NCBI GenBank assembly: GCA_928212115.1
Contig: CAKMRJ010005412.1
Location: forward strand, 251,397,929-251,461,928
DNA: 64,000 bases
DNA from: Lactuca virosa
Lineage: Eukaryota; Streptophyta; Magnoliopsida; Asterales; Asteraceae
Direction of reading: 5' to 3'
In this document: one piece after another, positions 32,321-43,788 of the stretch
How positions within the stretch are numbered: the first letter of the stretch is position 1
Layout of the letters: each line of letters opens with the position of its first letter
Translations under genes and position numbers: made by a program
Notes under the pieces: model-generated
Database searches by the model: none
The model's input: the letters and a program-made list of their open reading frames with translations, nothing else
What the model was told of the DNA's origin: nothing

Positions 32321-35170
32321 GTGCCAAAAACAAATCCTGGAGTTATACTCCAAGATTGTAACTTGAGTGACATAGTCTTTAGAAAGTTCATAACACTTGT
32401 CAAATGTAGAGTAAGATGTTTCCTATTCTTGTACATTTGAGATTGGTAAGTTGTGATGTTTTGGATAAAACAAAGACCAACTAAGACCAATAGTGAGAAG
32501 TGTTTAACTTGATAAGAATCCGCACTAGATCTTGAATATTTGTTTTGTCAAGGAATGGTTCTTGACAAAGAGAAGTCTTATATGTCAAGAGGATAGTGGG
32601 AGTCTAAATGATTCTGAAATAGTTTCAAGAACTAAATCAAGAGTTTTGTTAATCACTAGCCCACGGCTTGAGGTTTGTAACCTATCGTGTTGACATATTC
32701 TTGTTTCTGTGTCTGTTCCAGTTGAAAGTTGATTATGCTTGTGAGTTCTATGAGTTCTCAATTGTTTGCATAACAACCCGGAAGCAATGGTGGGCATTGT
32801 GCTACCAGGTGGCAAGAAATTAAGATTGCACAAGTTCAGTCCATATGAATTTGGAAATGTCACTAACCTAGTCCTGTGATTATGGTTATGAAAAATTCAC
32901 ATGGATAGGAACACATACACCATAAAATCTAAGTGTCATAAGGTTTCTCTTCGATTCATGAAAATGATGGTGAGGAAACGCTTCCACTAAGAAGATTTTA
33001 AGTAGATAGCGGTTGTGATATTTGCATTCTCATATAGTTAGTGGAGCGTGTGTGGTTAACCGGCACACTAACTAGTGAGAATTGCAAAAGGTCTAGACAA
33101 ACATGTGAGCTATCTAAGGAAAGGTGTATGTTTTGATAAAGTCTTATCAAAGCAATCTACTATCAGAAATATGAACTTTGGTAAGAAAGTCAATAAAGTA
33201 TTGATTTCTAGAAGTCCAGTTGATTTCTGAGTACATGTCAAAGCTAGTGGGAGCATAAAGTGTTATGCTGGTAATCATTATGCTAGTGGGAGCATGACGA
33301 TTATGTTAAATATTGCAGGTTAGCAATGTTAATTATAGAAAACAAAAGTTTCAATTCGCCTTGAAAAAGTTGTTTTGCTATAATTAAGGGAGAGGATTTT
33401 ATACTTCACTCCAATTCTACAAGCTTAGATTGAGAATTTAATCTACTTTAGTCAAGAATATATATGAATGTTATGTTGGAATGGTTTAACATAAGGAAAT
33501 TCTATATATGTTGCGTTCTCAAAATTCGATTATGACTACGGTATCCCTCTTCATAGTTCGAATTATGAAAACATGGCAAATAAAAAATTTTATAGCATAA
33601 ATCATGTCCCATATGCTTTGGGTATAGGTTTGATTACATGTGCTATAATATTCATCCATTCTAAATTTTCCAAATGCCTAGGGCATTAAGATGGAAAAAG
33701 GAATAGAACTGAAAATGACTAAAATGATTAAGCAAAGTTGTCGAGGACAATCTGAGGTTTACCAAAGATTGGTTGCTCATGGACAATTAGAAGTATAGAG
33801 TAAGGACCATATTGACATATTTTGAAAAGAGGCAACTCTTGTTCAGAAGTGATGGTCAAAATGGTAATATGGAATTGTCTCCATAGGTGGAAGTTATTCT
33901 TTGAATCTGTGTAAGATTAAAGAACTTAATGCTAAGAAGGATGTTCAAAGGAATGTACTTTGAATTTGAGACTTCATTTCCATGGAATTGTTTTCCATTG
34001 GAATACTTTGTAATTTCTGTTGCCAAGTCTTTGTGACTTCTGTGCATAGTCATTACAAGGGGATCATTGCATATAAGTTTAGAATCTAACAGATTACAGT
34101 AGATGGCAAGAGTTTGGTATTCTTTCATTTACAACGAGGATTGGAATTGTGAAATTAGCATCATTGGAATATTGTCAATTGATCTATTTCACAAAGAGAG
34201 GACCATATGTAAACATAGTATGCATACTTGGAGTATGGCATAATTGTTGTTTGGAAAAACATAGTGTACATGCTTGGAGCATGGGACAACTAATGTTTTA
34301 ATTCAAGCATAAAGTTGATTAATCGAAACATAAATAATGAGTAATCAATATGGTGCTTAAATAAAAGGTGTTTTTATTTACACTCAAAGTGTTGGGGCCA
34401 TATAAGATTAGTATTATTCTTATGTTTCACTTTCCATGTTTTGACTTCCAGAATAATTATGTTATGGTATATATCATATTATTCAAACCATCCACAGTCA
34501 GTCATATGTTGGAAGTAGATATGAATCAAGACTGTCATGAATTTGGCTTGTATGATTTGTCTAAAGTGCTTTAGACAATGCAATGGTTGCTACAACATTC
34601 ATGAGTACACATAAGGGCTGAGTATTGGATTCAACCCACGCTCACTTGCATCACTTCATGGAATTTATCTCGAGTGATCGTGAGACGGTAATATCATATA
34701 AATCTTCAAACCTAGAGATATGAGTTGTTGACTATGAGTTGGTTATTCATTGATTGTACGAAAACGCATTGGTAACTCGATGTTATAAAACGTGCCTTTG
34801 TGAATAATTCAACAAGTAGTTAGTACAAGCATATCAGTCGAAGTTTATCTGTTCCTTCTAGAAATAGAAGCGATATCTGGGCCCCTCGATGATTTGGTTT
34901 TGACTTATGTACCGGGCCCGGTCAGAACCTAATTGATGTGTTCAATTTAGTTCTATGTCGAAACAAATCAGAGATCGAGAAACAAATGCTGGACAATAAG
35001 TAAGACCATGTTCCATGTGTTTGTCCGGCTGATATCATGAGAATAGAGGATTATATGATCACTTATCTTAAATGGCGTATCATCATCATCTCAGTTCCGA
35101 GAGACTTTGAAAGAGCTACGATTGCTAGTCGGATTTTGAAGTCATATTTGCAAATATAGTTATTAGACTT
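32321..35170 (+). other. Decayed Co1 interior, no readable pol
   Basis: Only short unrelated frames are seen. Parts match Co2 in the opposite orientation, so this is family sequence, not random DNA. Confidence 0.6.
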
Positions 35171-35185
35171 ATCCAAGTGGGAGAC
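35171..35185 (+). other. Polypurine tract of Co1
   Basis: ATCCAAGTGGGAGAC, ending at the 3' LTR, typical for plant Copia elements. Confidence 0.85.
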
Positions 35186-35961
35186 TGTTGGATATAGTGT
35201 CTAAGTCCATAACTTTATTTGGTATGTACTTGACCCGACCCGGCATGGTCCATTTGGGTTGCATGGCATTGCAATACTTGGATAGACTAAATGAGAGAAT
35301 AAGGCACTTATCATTATTAATATATTATAAGTTCTAATATATTAATAATAGTATTATTTAATTAGTATTGATCAAGTATTAATCTAGTATTAATTTGGTG
35401 ATCAAAGTGAGACTAATTAAATATATAGGGTTGATTATGACAATCATCAATTCTTTTATGGTGGATTAATGATCCATGGTTTATGGGTTATGGATGTAAC
35501 CATATGGAGCTCCATGAATAGTCCATGGGAGTTACAAATCCATGGGTCATGGGAAATCAAGAGTCATGACAATTAAGGGCATTCATGTGTAAACCCTAAT
35601 TGTGACAACACTATAAAAGGAACCCTATGGATAGCAACTAGTGGACATAGTGTTACTAGAGAGGGCATAACCAATTTTGAGTGCTAGAAGTATTCTCTCA
35701 AGTTATTCCAAGTCTTGTGGTGTTGTGTGAAGCATTTGAGGCACAACATTTGGGGTGCTAGGCTCACAAAGTCTTGAAGGAATCCAAGCAACAACAAGGT
35801 ATGTATTTCTACTAGTTTTATGTTTTATGTAATCCCCATGCCATGCTAGTTAGGAAATAACTTTGAAAAAGAAATTTGCATGTATATAGAGAAAACATAG
35901 ATTCAAGGTTATTAGGGTTGCATGTACACTTAGGAAGTGTTAGAATGCTCAAAACCCATCA
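35186..35961 (+). repeat. 3' LTR of Co1
   Basis: 776 bp, nearly identical to the 5' LTR; followed by target duplication ATCCT. Confidence 0.93.
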
Positions 35962-36086
35962 ATCCTGGTATTTGGAGTTGGTTAATCCTTGTCAGAGAGA
36001 TCATCAAGCATTGCGTAGCACCTTGCAGAATTAGGTGCAATGTTACTGGTGGAGACAGTCTGTGGGATAGAGTGTTGGTGCACTAA

Positions 36087-36936
36087 TTGTTGATGGTTCG
36101 AACCCTAAGCGGGGAAGAACCGAGTATCTTATTCGAGAAATCTGCACCTGCTGTTAGAGTTACCGAGGTGCGGCCAGCGAATGTCGAGGCACCGAAGGCT
36201 CGCGGGAGAGCCTTCCAGTTGACAGCGGAGGAGGTCCGCGCATCGCCCGATCTTGGAAATGGTACTTTTCTGTGGGTTATGTACCTGCTTTAGTGATATT
36301 TAACTCGGGATCGAGTCGATCATTTGTGTCAATAGCATTTGGTCGACACATCAGTAGCCGACGATAGGCGTTGAGTCGACCTCTACGAGTTTCCATAGCT
36401 GACGAGCGAGCGGAGTATGCTACGGAGGTGATTCGGGGATGTATGCTCGAGATCTTCGGTGTTGAGTTCCCGATAGATCTGGTCCTGATAGCGATGGTGG
36501 ACGTATGGGTTATGAGGGGCATGGATTGGTTGAGCCGATTAGGGGCTGTCATAGACTGCGAGCGACAGTGGGTGACGATACGAGACACCAGTGGGGGAGT
36601 ACTTACGGAGTACGTCGAGGGTACCCGATGTGGATCGGCATTTTGTTCAGCCGACAGAGCGAGACAGAGATTACAGCAAGGCTGCAGTGGGTATGTGACC
36701 TATGTGATGGACACACAAGAGGCCGCTGGGAGGCCAAATTTGATGGATGACGTTCCGATAGTGCGTGAGTTCCCAGATGTTTTCCCGAGGAGTTGTCGGG
36801 TGTGCCTTCCGAGAGGCAAGTAGAGTTTCGCATCGAGTTGGTTCCAGGGGCAGCGCCTATCGCCAAGGCGCCTTATCGCCTTGCGCCGCCAGAGACGTAG
36901 TAGTTATCCTCGCAGCTTCAGGAGCTGCTGGGGAAG
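36087..36936 (+). pseudogene. G2 gag C-terminus, protease and start of RT
   Basis: Segments in order: gag tail (ARGRAFQLTAEEVRASPD), protease active site read as FNSGSSRSFVS (Asp replaced by Asn), the core SRPLRVSIADERAEYATEV, GMDWLSRLGAVIDCERQWV, then the linker REFPDVF. The RT start breaks off at about 36936 after QELLGKG. Stops and a frameshift near 36780 make it non-functional. The same segments are in G3 at 52850-53660. Confidence 0.8.
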
Positions 36937-37440
36937 GGTGTTGCGATGCTACGGGGAGCCGTAGTACTCACCAGTCAGAGAGAGAGTGTTGTGATACTAC
37001 GGGAAGCCGTAGTACTTAGAGGTTGTTGTGATGCTACGGGGAGCCGTAGTACTCACCAGTCAGAGAGAGAGTGTTGTGATACTACGGGAAGTCGTAGTAC
37101 TCAGAGGTTGTTGTGATGCTACGGGGAGCCGTAGTACTCACCAGTCAGAGAGAGGGTGTTGTGATGCTACGGGGAGCCGTAGTACTCACCAGTCAGAGAG
37201 AGGGTGTCGTGATGCTACGGGGAGCCGTAGTACTCACCAGTCAGAGAGAGGGTGTCGTGATGCTACGGGGAGCCGTAGTACTCACCAGTCAGAGAGAGGG
37301 TGTCGTGATGCTACGGGGAGCCGTAGTACTCACTAGTCAGAACAGGGCATTGTGATACTACGGGGAGCTGTAGTACTCACTAGTCAGTGGGAGGTTGTGG
37401 TGATGTTATGGGGAGCCGTAATACGCACTAGTTAGCGAGG
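36937..37440 (+). repeat. 48-bp minisatellite replacing the RT core of G2
   Basis: About ten units of 48 bp containing CTACGGGGAGCCGTAG (6-bp stem, 4-base loop) and ACTCACCAGTCAGAGAGAG. The middle units are identical and flanking ones diverge. In frame it reads GCRDATGSRSTHQSER repeats, but the ORF (37028-37336) is a by-product. It stands exactly where RT, RNase H and the integrase core should be. Confidence 0.9.
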
Positions 37441-37800
37441 AGTTGTTATGAGGAAGCCTTCTTGATCAGAGTATGACACCGGAGGGTTTTAGGCTTCAAA
37501 AGCCCTACGCATGAGTTTTGGGAGCCTGGTGGTTGGACCAGGGGTGAGACCGGGGTCTCCTCAATGATTGGGAATCATTATATCCTGAGTAAGTGTGGAC
37601 ATCCAATCCGAAGGGATTGGATAAGTGAAGTACGCATGGGTTGCGGGTCACAAGCTATAAGTTGAATGGGTTATTGGAACGAGCGATTCCAACTACGGGT
37701 CGGACCAAACTCGTGAGTTGAGTTGAGTCCTGGTGGTGTGTTGAATAGACCGGACCGAAGGGTCCAACGATATAGACCGGACCGAAGGGTCCAACGATGA
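37441..37800 (+). other. G2 internal spacer with a short duplication
   Basis: Non-coding. 'accggaccgaagggtcca' is tandemly repeated near 37750 and 37780. Confidence 0.6.
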
Positions 37801-37829
37801 GCATTAGATGATAGAGGTTGGGGTTGAGT

Positions 37830-38527
37830 CGATCTCCAGCTGGGACACGTATTTACCCTTGGCTGAGTTTTCCTATAACAACAACCATCATTCGAGCATT
37901 GGTATGCCACCCTTTGAGCTGTTGTATGGGAGCAGGTGTCGGACTCCCGTTTGCTGGGGAAAGGTAGGACAGCGTGTGATGGGTAGCACTGAGATACTGC
38001 TGCAGACGATAGAGCAGATATAGCAGGTTAAACAGAGACTACTGACGGCTCAGAGTCGTCAGAAGAGTTATGCGGATCGACGACGATCCGAGCTGGAGTT
38101 CCAGGTGGGGGACTTCGTATTCCTGAAAGTATCTCCTTGGAAAGGAGTGATCCGATTCAGGAAGAGGGGCAAGCTGGGGCCCCGGTACATCGGTCCGTTC
38201 AGGGTGACCGCGAGAGTGGGCAAGGTAGCTTATCGGTTAGAGGTACCTGCGGAGTTGAGCCAGATTCATGATACCTTCCACGTGTCTCAGTTGAGGAAGT
38301 GTATCGCTGATGAGACGGCAGTGGTTCCATTAGAGGACATTCAGGTGGATGCGAGCCTGAACTATGTTGAGAGGCCGATCGCGATTCGGGATAGAAGGAT
38401 TAAGACTTTGAGAAACAAGGAAGTGCCATTGGTTCAGGTCCAGTGGCAACATCGGAAAGGTTCCGAGATGACCTGGGAGCCGGAGTTAGAGATGCGTGAG
38501 GAGCATCCGGAGTTGTTTGTGGAGTGA
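37830..38527 (+). pseudogene. G2 integrase C-terminus and chromodomain
   Basis: YLPLAEFSYNNNHHSSIGMP and FELLYGSRCRTPVCW are the end of the Gypsy integrase core. KLGPRYIGPFRV...YRLEVPAELSQIHDTFHVSQL is the GPY/F module. VPLVQVQWQHRKGSEMTWEP near the end is a chromodomain, placing G2 in the chromoviruses (Tekay/Del-like). One TAG at about 38021 breaks an otherwise open frame that ends at 38527. Confidence 0.88.
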
Positions 38528-38552
38528 GACTTCGAGGGCGAAGTCTGATTCT

Positions 38553-38565
38553 AGTGGGGGAGAAT
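38553..38565 (+). other. Polypurine tract of G2
   Basis: Purine-rich GTGGGGGAGAAT block directly in front of the 3' LTR. Confidence 0.85.
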
Positions 38566-40207
38566 TGTAACATCCGAATTCCTAGGTATCTTAATTTATG
38601 TATTTATATTGAGTTTTGGAGAGGGACTCGGCGAGTAGGCGCTTAGACTCGTCGAGTAGAGCCGCGCATTGTTGGACTGGATTAATGACTGGACTCGGCG
38701 AGTCCATACGTGGACTCGGCGAGTCCACGCTGTTTAATGAAACCCTAATTTCTCGGGTTTGGGACCTATTTAAAGGCCCTTATGGCCGTCATTTGAGGTC
38801 ACCAGTCCATAGAGAGAAACCCTAGAGTGCTGGAGCGTTTTGAGAGAGAAAGGAAGCCATTCTTGACCATTGAAGTGTTGTTTAGCAAGAAGAAGGAGGT
38901 CCTAGCCAAGAGAAAGCAAAGGAGGTTGCTATTCTGAGGATTTGAAGCTAAGATCATTGCATTTGAGGTATTACTTCGACCCTTCTTTTGTTTTATGACG
39001 AATATGTGGATTTAGGGTTTCTTGAGCCCTTTTCTAGATTGATTTGATGTCCAAATAGCCCTTTCTAGTGATAAGGCTTTGGATCTGGATCCATAGAGGT
39101 CCAGAGAGCCTTGTTCATCAAGCTTTATGAAGAACAATAGAGGTCATGGCCTTGGGTTAAGGTATTTGGGGCTAAATCATCATATATGGTCATATAGATG
39201 TTGCATGTGCATCAAGATCGAGACTTTACGTGATTATAGTAGTTGGAAAGGCCAGATCTATGGATTAGAGGAACAGATCTGACCTCAGAAGGTCGTTTGA
39301 GTGTGAGCATGGAATGTACTCGCCGAGTCCATGAGAGGACTCGACGAGTTGAGTCGGGTTGCCCCGCGACTCGCGATCTGTGACGACCCGTGGAGTATAG
39401 GGTTGACTCAGTGAGTCAATAGAGGACCAGGGACAAAGAGGGCAGGCGTGTACTCGCCGAGTCACCTTAGTGCACTCGGCGAGTAGGGTCAACTGTGACC
39501 GTTGACTTTCGTTGACTTTTAGGGTTTCGGTCAACAGTTGGACTTTTGAGTCAAGGAGGGGTAAAATGGTCTTTTACCCTTCCGAGGGATCATAGAAGGG
39601 GGTTTAATCTAGCCTTTGAGAGCCATTACTTATTGAGGATATTTTGTATGTGATTAGACGGGGGCTAGATCAGTAGACTCGTGTGCGAGATCATCAACCC
39701 GAGGTGAGTCTTCTCACTATACTTTACCTTGAGTAGGTAATTAGAGTTATGTGACAGAGTTGTTGTATGATATTTATGTGATGTGGTGCACTGCATTATT
39801 TCTATGTGATTTATGCCGTGTATATATCAGAGTATATCAGAGTTGGAACCGAAAGATTCACAGAGCTAGGACCAGAGGGTCCACAGAGTTAGGACCGGAG
39901 GGTCCGCAGAGTTATAGCCTCGAGTGGCTAATATGTGTTAGAGTGGTATTTTGGGGAACTCACTAAGCTTCATGCTTACAGTGTTATGTGATATGTGTTG
40001 CAGGTTTTTCTCAGGATCACAGGACGGCACCGACTCGATTGTACACACCAGAGAAAGAGTTATGTTTTGAGGATCCTGGAGTATTATTTAATTGAATATG
40101 GAGTTATGTTTGTAACTTAAAGAGCAAATGAGATTTTAATAAAAGGTGTTATGAGAATTTATATGAGTTTAAATGAAATTTTTAGTTTGAAAAATCTCGG
40201 TGTTACA
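38566..40207 (+). repeat. 3' LTR of G2
   Basis: 1642 bp, same palindromes and TATTTAAAG box (near 38767) as the 5' LTR. Confidence 0.93.
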
Positions 40208-41267
40208 ATACCTCCTCAATACATACCTAAATTATTTACATTTCCAACAAATTCAGATATTTTTTTTATTGATTGTGATCAAAATCCTGAAGCAAAAATT
40301 CAAGAATGGAGTAATAAAATGGGAGTACAAATTCAATTAACTAAAGAATTAAGAAATTTACACCCAACACATTTTCTTAATTATATCATTCATAAAACAC
40401 AAGGTAACGCATATCGTTTTCTCTCATCTCTCATTGAAACCGAAACAATGATGATAGCTACTACTGATGTTATGGAAACATTTAAAAATATATTAAGTCG
40501 TCTTATTCAGGAATTCATAGGAAAACAAATTGAAGATAAAGTATCACAAGAAGCTTTTCAATTAGAATCATTATGGCATTTAACTAATCTACGAATTTGT
40601 AATATGTGTTATCTAGATCCGTTTATATGCGAATATTCTGAACATTATTATAATTTAGATCCCACTAGAAAAAAGGTAGCATTAGATATGTTTTTATCAA
40701 AAATTACCATCATTAGTAAGCCAAAGTGTAATAAAAGATTTTCAAGAAGCTTTACAACAAAATAAAATTGCAGACACTCTAGGAGTACGAATAAGTATAT
40801 TAAAAGCATGGATGCAAAAGAAATGCTTAGAACAAAAAACAACACAAGACGCAAAAATTGATTTATGTTGTGACATCCTTTCTAATAAAGTTAATCAATG
40901 TGGTTGTAAAGATAATAAAAGACAAAAAAAGAAAATTTGGAAAAAACAAACTTATAAACCTAAATATAAAGAATATTATAAACAAGGAGAGAGAAAATAT
41001 TTTCGAAATAGAAAACAATATAAACAAAAATATCAATCTAAAACAAATTATTGTCCATCGAATAAAAAAGATTGTAAATGTTGGATATGTCAAGAGGACG
41101 GACACAAAGCTTACGAATTCCCAAAAAAGACTAAAAAAGAAAAAGAAACAAACCTATTAAAAATTGCATATGACCTTGGATATGAACCTATAGAAGATTC
41201 AGATATAGATTCAGACATAGATATTTATGCATATACAACTGATTCTGATTCAGATGCAGATACATGA
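40208..41267 (+). pseudogene. Coat protein copy 2, 3' part
   Basis: Continues in frame from the 5' part (PPQYIPKLFTFPTN). Trp is present where copy 1 has TGA. An extra T near 40690 shifts the frame (…DMFLSK…), splitting it into 40208-40765 and 40812-41267. The zinc knuckle reads CWICQEDGHKAYEF, so the last Cys is lost (near 41117). The acidic tail is intact. Confidence 0.85.
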
Positions 41268-41673
41268 TCTTATGGAAAAAGTATTATTGGGATTAGAACT
41301 TGAGGGAAACCTCATATCTAACCCATCCGAAATATACATTGTTAAAGCATACAATGGTATGAAAATACCATCCGAAGTATACAGTGATATGAAAATATCA
41401 CCAAAAGCATACAGTGATATGAAAATATCACCAAAAGCATACAGTGATATGAATATATCACCAAAAGCATACAGTGATATGAATATATCACCAAAAGCAT
41501 ACAATAATAAAGTATACAGTGATATGAATATATCACCAAAAGCATACATTGATATGAAAATTTTCATATCATCATTTAAAATATTAAAAGCAAACAAATA
41601 TGAGCAATCATTCAGGTACCCAAAAGGCGCAAGTATTCAGACAGTAGACATATTGACATGGAAGCAATCATGA
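41268..41673 (+). pseudogene. RNase H stub with expanded repeats, copy 2
   Basis: Same structure as copy 1 (GNLISNPSEIY...). It has more YSDM[KN]ISPKA units, five in all, one separated by NNKV. It ends in the polymerase C-terminal codons, overlapping the transactivator ATG at 41658. Confidence 0.75.
41378..41560 (+). repeat. 30-bp coding minisatellite, copy 2
   Basis: Five units of YSDM[KN]ISPKA, two of the K type and three of the N type; one is displaced by a NNKV insert. Confidence 0.9.
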
Positions 41674-43043
41674 AGCAAATACAACACCAGCTCAAATAGA
41701 AGCAGGAGCAAAAAGCATCATTAATTAGACAACTTGAAGCAGTCGATCGTGAAGAAGAACAACTACAACAGACACTACAAATTCTATCATCTTATTCAGT
41801 ATCTAAAGAAGAGGCAGCTAGCAGCTCAACAACAAAGCAACCAAAAGAAGACATTCAAGAAATATCATCCGATGATAGTCAGTCACAAAAAACACGTAAA
41901 ACAAAAAAATAACCTATGACACCAAACCAAGAAGAATATCTACCACTTCAAGCCGATCATAAAAACATAAAGAAATGGTATGTGATTTTCAACGGAGAAA
42001 ACAAAGGAATCTATGACGATTGGGGAATTGCCAATTCATACATTCTTGGAAAAAATATCATTCACAAAAGTTACAAAACAAAAAATGAAGCAGAAGCCGC
42101 ATACAACGAAGCATACAAAGCAGTCATAAAAGATAACGTCGAATGTTCAAAAACAGTTCTCCTTACACCACAAAAACCTATATCCAGCTTTACCCCACAA
42201 AAACCTGTATCCATCCCAAAGTCTCTTAACCAACTAAACGCAAAAATTGCCCTTGAAGCCATTCCATCAACCAAAGAAAAAGAAGCCATGAAAAAACCAA
42301 CTACTCAAAAATTTGCTAAACTATGGGATAGTCTCATTCAATACACCGAAGTCCATTCTCTGATGGGCTTTTATCCAGTAGCCAGGCGTCCAGGCCCCGA
42401 AGCAGTTTTTCTAGCTGATTTATCAGATCCTATGACTTTTTGGGATTATTTTATCCATGGATTTATTGACACCATTTATTTAGAAGGCACCAATCTCCAC
42501 CGCATCAGTGAATTTCCATCCGCTGTACAAACCATAATCAGAAACTATAAAACACGATTTGCGAAACAAGAACGAGGATTATTTATCAAGATGCACTCAA
42601 GCTATCCAATTTTTGATGAAGATTCTCAATTACTTATTCCAAGCATCACCTTTGCAAATATGGGAATAAGCAATGGCTCGAAACCAACAAAAGATGATCT
42701 ACCTCATGAAACACCAACACAAGATCATCTAATTTTTGCACTAGCCAGTGTATATCTTGCATCATCTCGCATAGGCAACGGAAGAGATCAAAAATCAAGA
42801 GTCAGAGTAAATTATGCCAGTAAAACTTTCGTTATATATTCTCTAACAGACAGTGAAATCACTCCAGAAGCATTAAAAACAATTGAAACTTTCGAACAAC
42901 CGTTCGAAAAACTTTATCATCATCTAGCTGAATTACCTAATGATCTCAAGAAACAACTTTGTAAACACATCATGCATGCACCACGACATAATTGTAGTCA
43001 CTGTAAAGAAAATATCGAAGAAACACCTTTCATGGAAGACTAA
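41658..43043 (+). pseudogene. Transactivator/viroplasmin (ORF VI), copy 2
   Basis: The ATG at 41658 matches copy 1, but a TAG at 41697-41699 and a TAA at 41910-41912 break the coiled-coil/linker part. From 41916 (MTPNQEEYLPLQADHK) an uninterrupted frame of 375 residues covers the viroplasmin-like fold (KKWYVIFNGENKGIYDDW, residues about 20-37). It also covers the conserved domain with LMGFYPVARRPGPEAVFLAD and a terminal His/Cys cluster (HAPRHNCSHCKENIEE). It is the best-preserved viral frame in the window. Confidence 0.88.
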
Positions 43044-43103
43044 CGTCAGCCATGACCAAAGCACACATCGTTCAGAAATATCTGTCCTTTCGGTGGCGGG
43101 AGG

Positions 43104-43123
43104 AATGACGCAAGCAATGACGT
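43104..43123 (+). promoter_or_regulatory. as-1-like element, copy 2
   Basis: TGACGCAAGCAATGACGTAA, two intact TGACG motifs in the same arrangement as the CaMV 35S as-1 element, which binds TGA bZIP factors. The same promoter has the palindrome at 43329-43348 and a TATA box at 43378-43385. Confidence 0.7.
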
Positions 43124-43377
43124 AAAAAGTCATTATTATTGAAGACACTTGTCCTTTCAATGTGGAATGGATTATATTAATGTAAATATTGTTTCGGTAG
43201 AATTATTTGTATTTGTTGTTGTATAATTATTGTTTGCATGAGTCATAAAGTTAGTGTCGGTTAGAAATGAAATAAAGTGTGTAATCTTCAATAGTCTAGG
43301 GGGCTATAATGTAAATATATATGTCGTATTGCAATCAAACGATTGCAACTCAATTATGTAACCGGCTCTCTTGAGCC

Positions 43378-43385
43378 TATAAATA
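43378..43385 (+). promoter_or_regulatory. TATA box, copy 2 3' end
   Basis: TATAAATA followed by an AATAAA-containing stretch and the leader hairpin (43466-43484). Confidence 0.65.
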
Positions 43386-43592
43386 GGGCCTTCACCCCAT
43401 ATGAAATAAACAAGTTAAGTTTAAGTGTTTAAGACTTGAGTTGATCTCAAAGTTCTTCCTCTGTTGAAATAGTCGTTCTATTTCTGAATAGCAGAGCCCT
43501 ATCCAAACATACCCAAGATTATTCATATAATCATTCATATAATCTAAACAATCCATCGTCAATCCATCCGACACATCATTCAGGTATAATCC

Positions 43593-43786
<194 letters not shown>

Positions 43787-43788
<2 letters not shown>

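Larger units (their letters stand above)
30215..33068. repeat. Dispersed GTGTGTGGTTAACCGGCACA motif
   Basis: The motif GGAGCGTGTGTGGTTAACCG plus GCACA occurs three times in Co1 (near 30218, 30300 and 33045) and twice inverted in Co2 (near 60420 and 60500). It contains a GGTTAACC palindrome and is conserved while the surrounding sequence is not. Confidence 0.75.
28265..35961 (+). mobile_element. Copia-type element Co1, nested in G2
   Basis: LTRs of 777 bp (28265-29041) and 776 bp (35186-35961), TGTTGGATATAG...CCCATCA, with target duplication ATCCT (28260-28264, 35962-35966). There is a primer site for tRNA-Met and polypurine tract CAAGTGGGAGAC. By eye the two LTRs differ by about three substitutions and one indel. 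This points to a recent insertion, although gag and pol are badly decayed. The same family is at 54599-62365. Confidence 0.95.
24530..40207 (+). mobile_element. Gypsy (chromovirus) element G2, inserted in viral coat gene
   Basis: LTRs of 1649 bp (24530-26178) and 1642 bp (38566-40207) start TGTAACATCC and end GGTGTTACA. The target duplication ATACC is present on both sides (24525-24529, 40208-40212). A tRNA-Met primer site follows the 5' LTR and GTGGGGGAGAAT precedes the 3' LTR. Gag and most of RT, RNase H and integrase are gone. What remains is protease, the start of RT, the integrase C-terminus and a chromodomain. It is non-autonomous. A Copia element (28265-35961) is nested inside. Total length is 15,678 bp. 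Confidence 0.95.
40208..43591 (+). mobile_element. Unit C copy 2, right part
   Basis: Resumes the coat protein after the target duplication ATACC, then RNase H stub with repeats, transactivator, as-1-like element, C-type promoter and leader. It ends at 43591 just before where the primer site would be, at a run of 17 G. Confidence 0.88.

Noticed and set aside
28265..35961. Co1 as a pure gag-only (TR-GAG) element
   Set aside because: Integrase fragments are detectable near 31990-32320, so pol decayed in place and was not simply absent.
37028..37355. Two overlapping ORFs coding 16-residue repeats (GCRDATGSRSTHQSER and the next frame)
   Set aside because: They exist only because the 48-bp minisatellite length is a multiple of three; several frames are open at once.
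36937..37440. CRISPR-like array
   Set aside because: Plant context, no unique spacers, and units are contiguous 48-bp repeats inside a retrotransposon.
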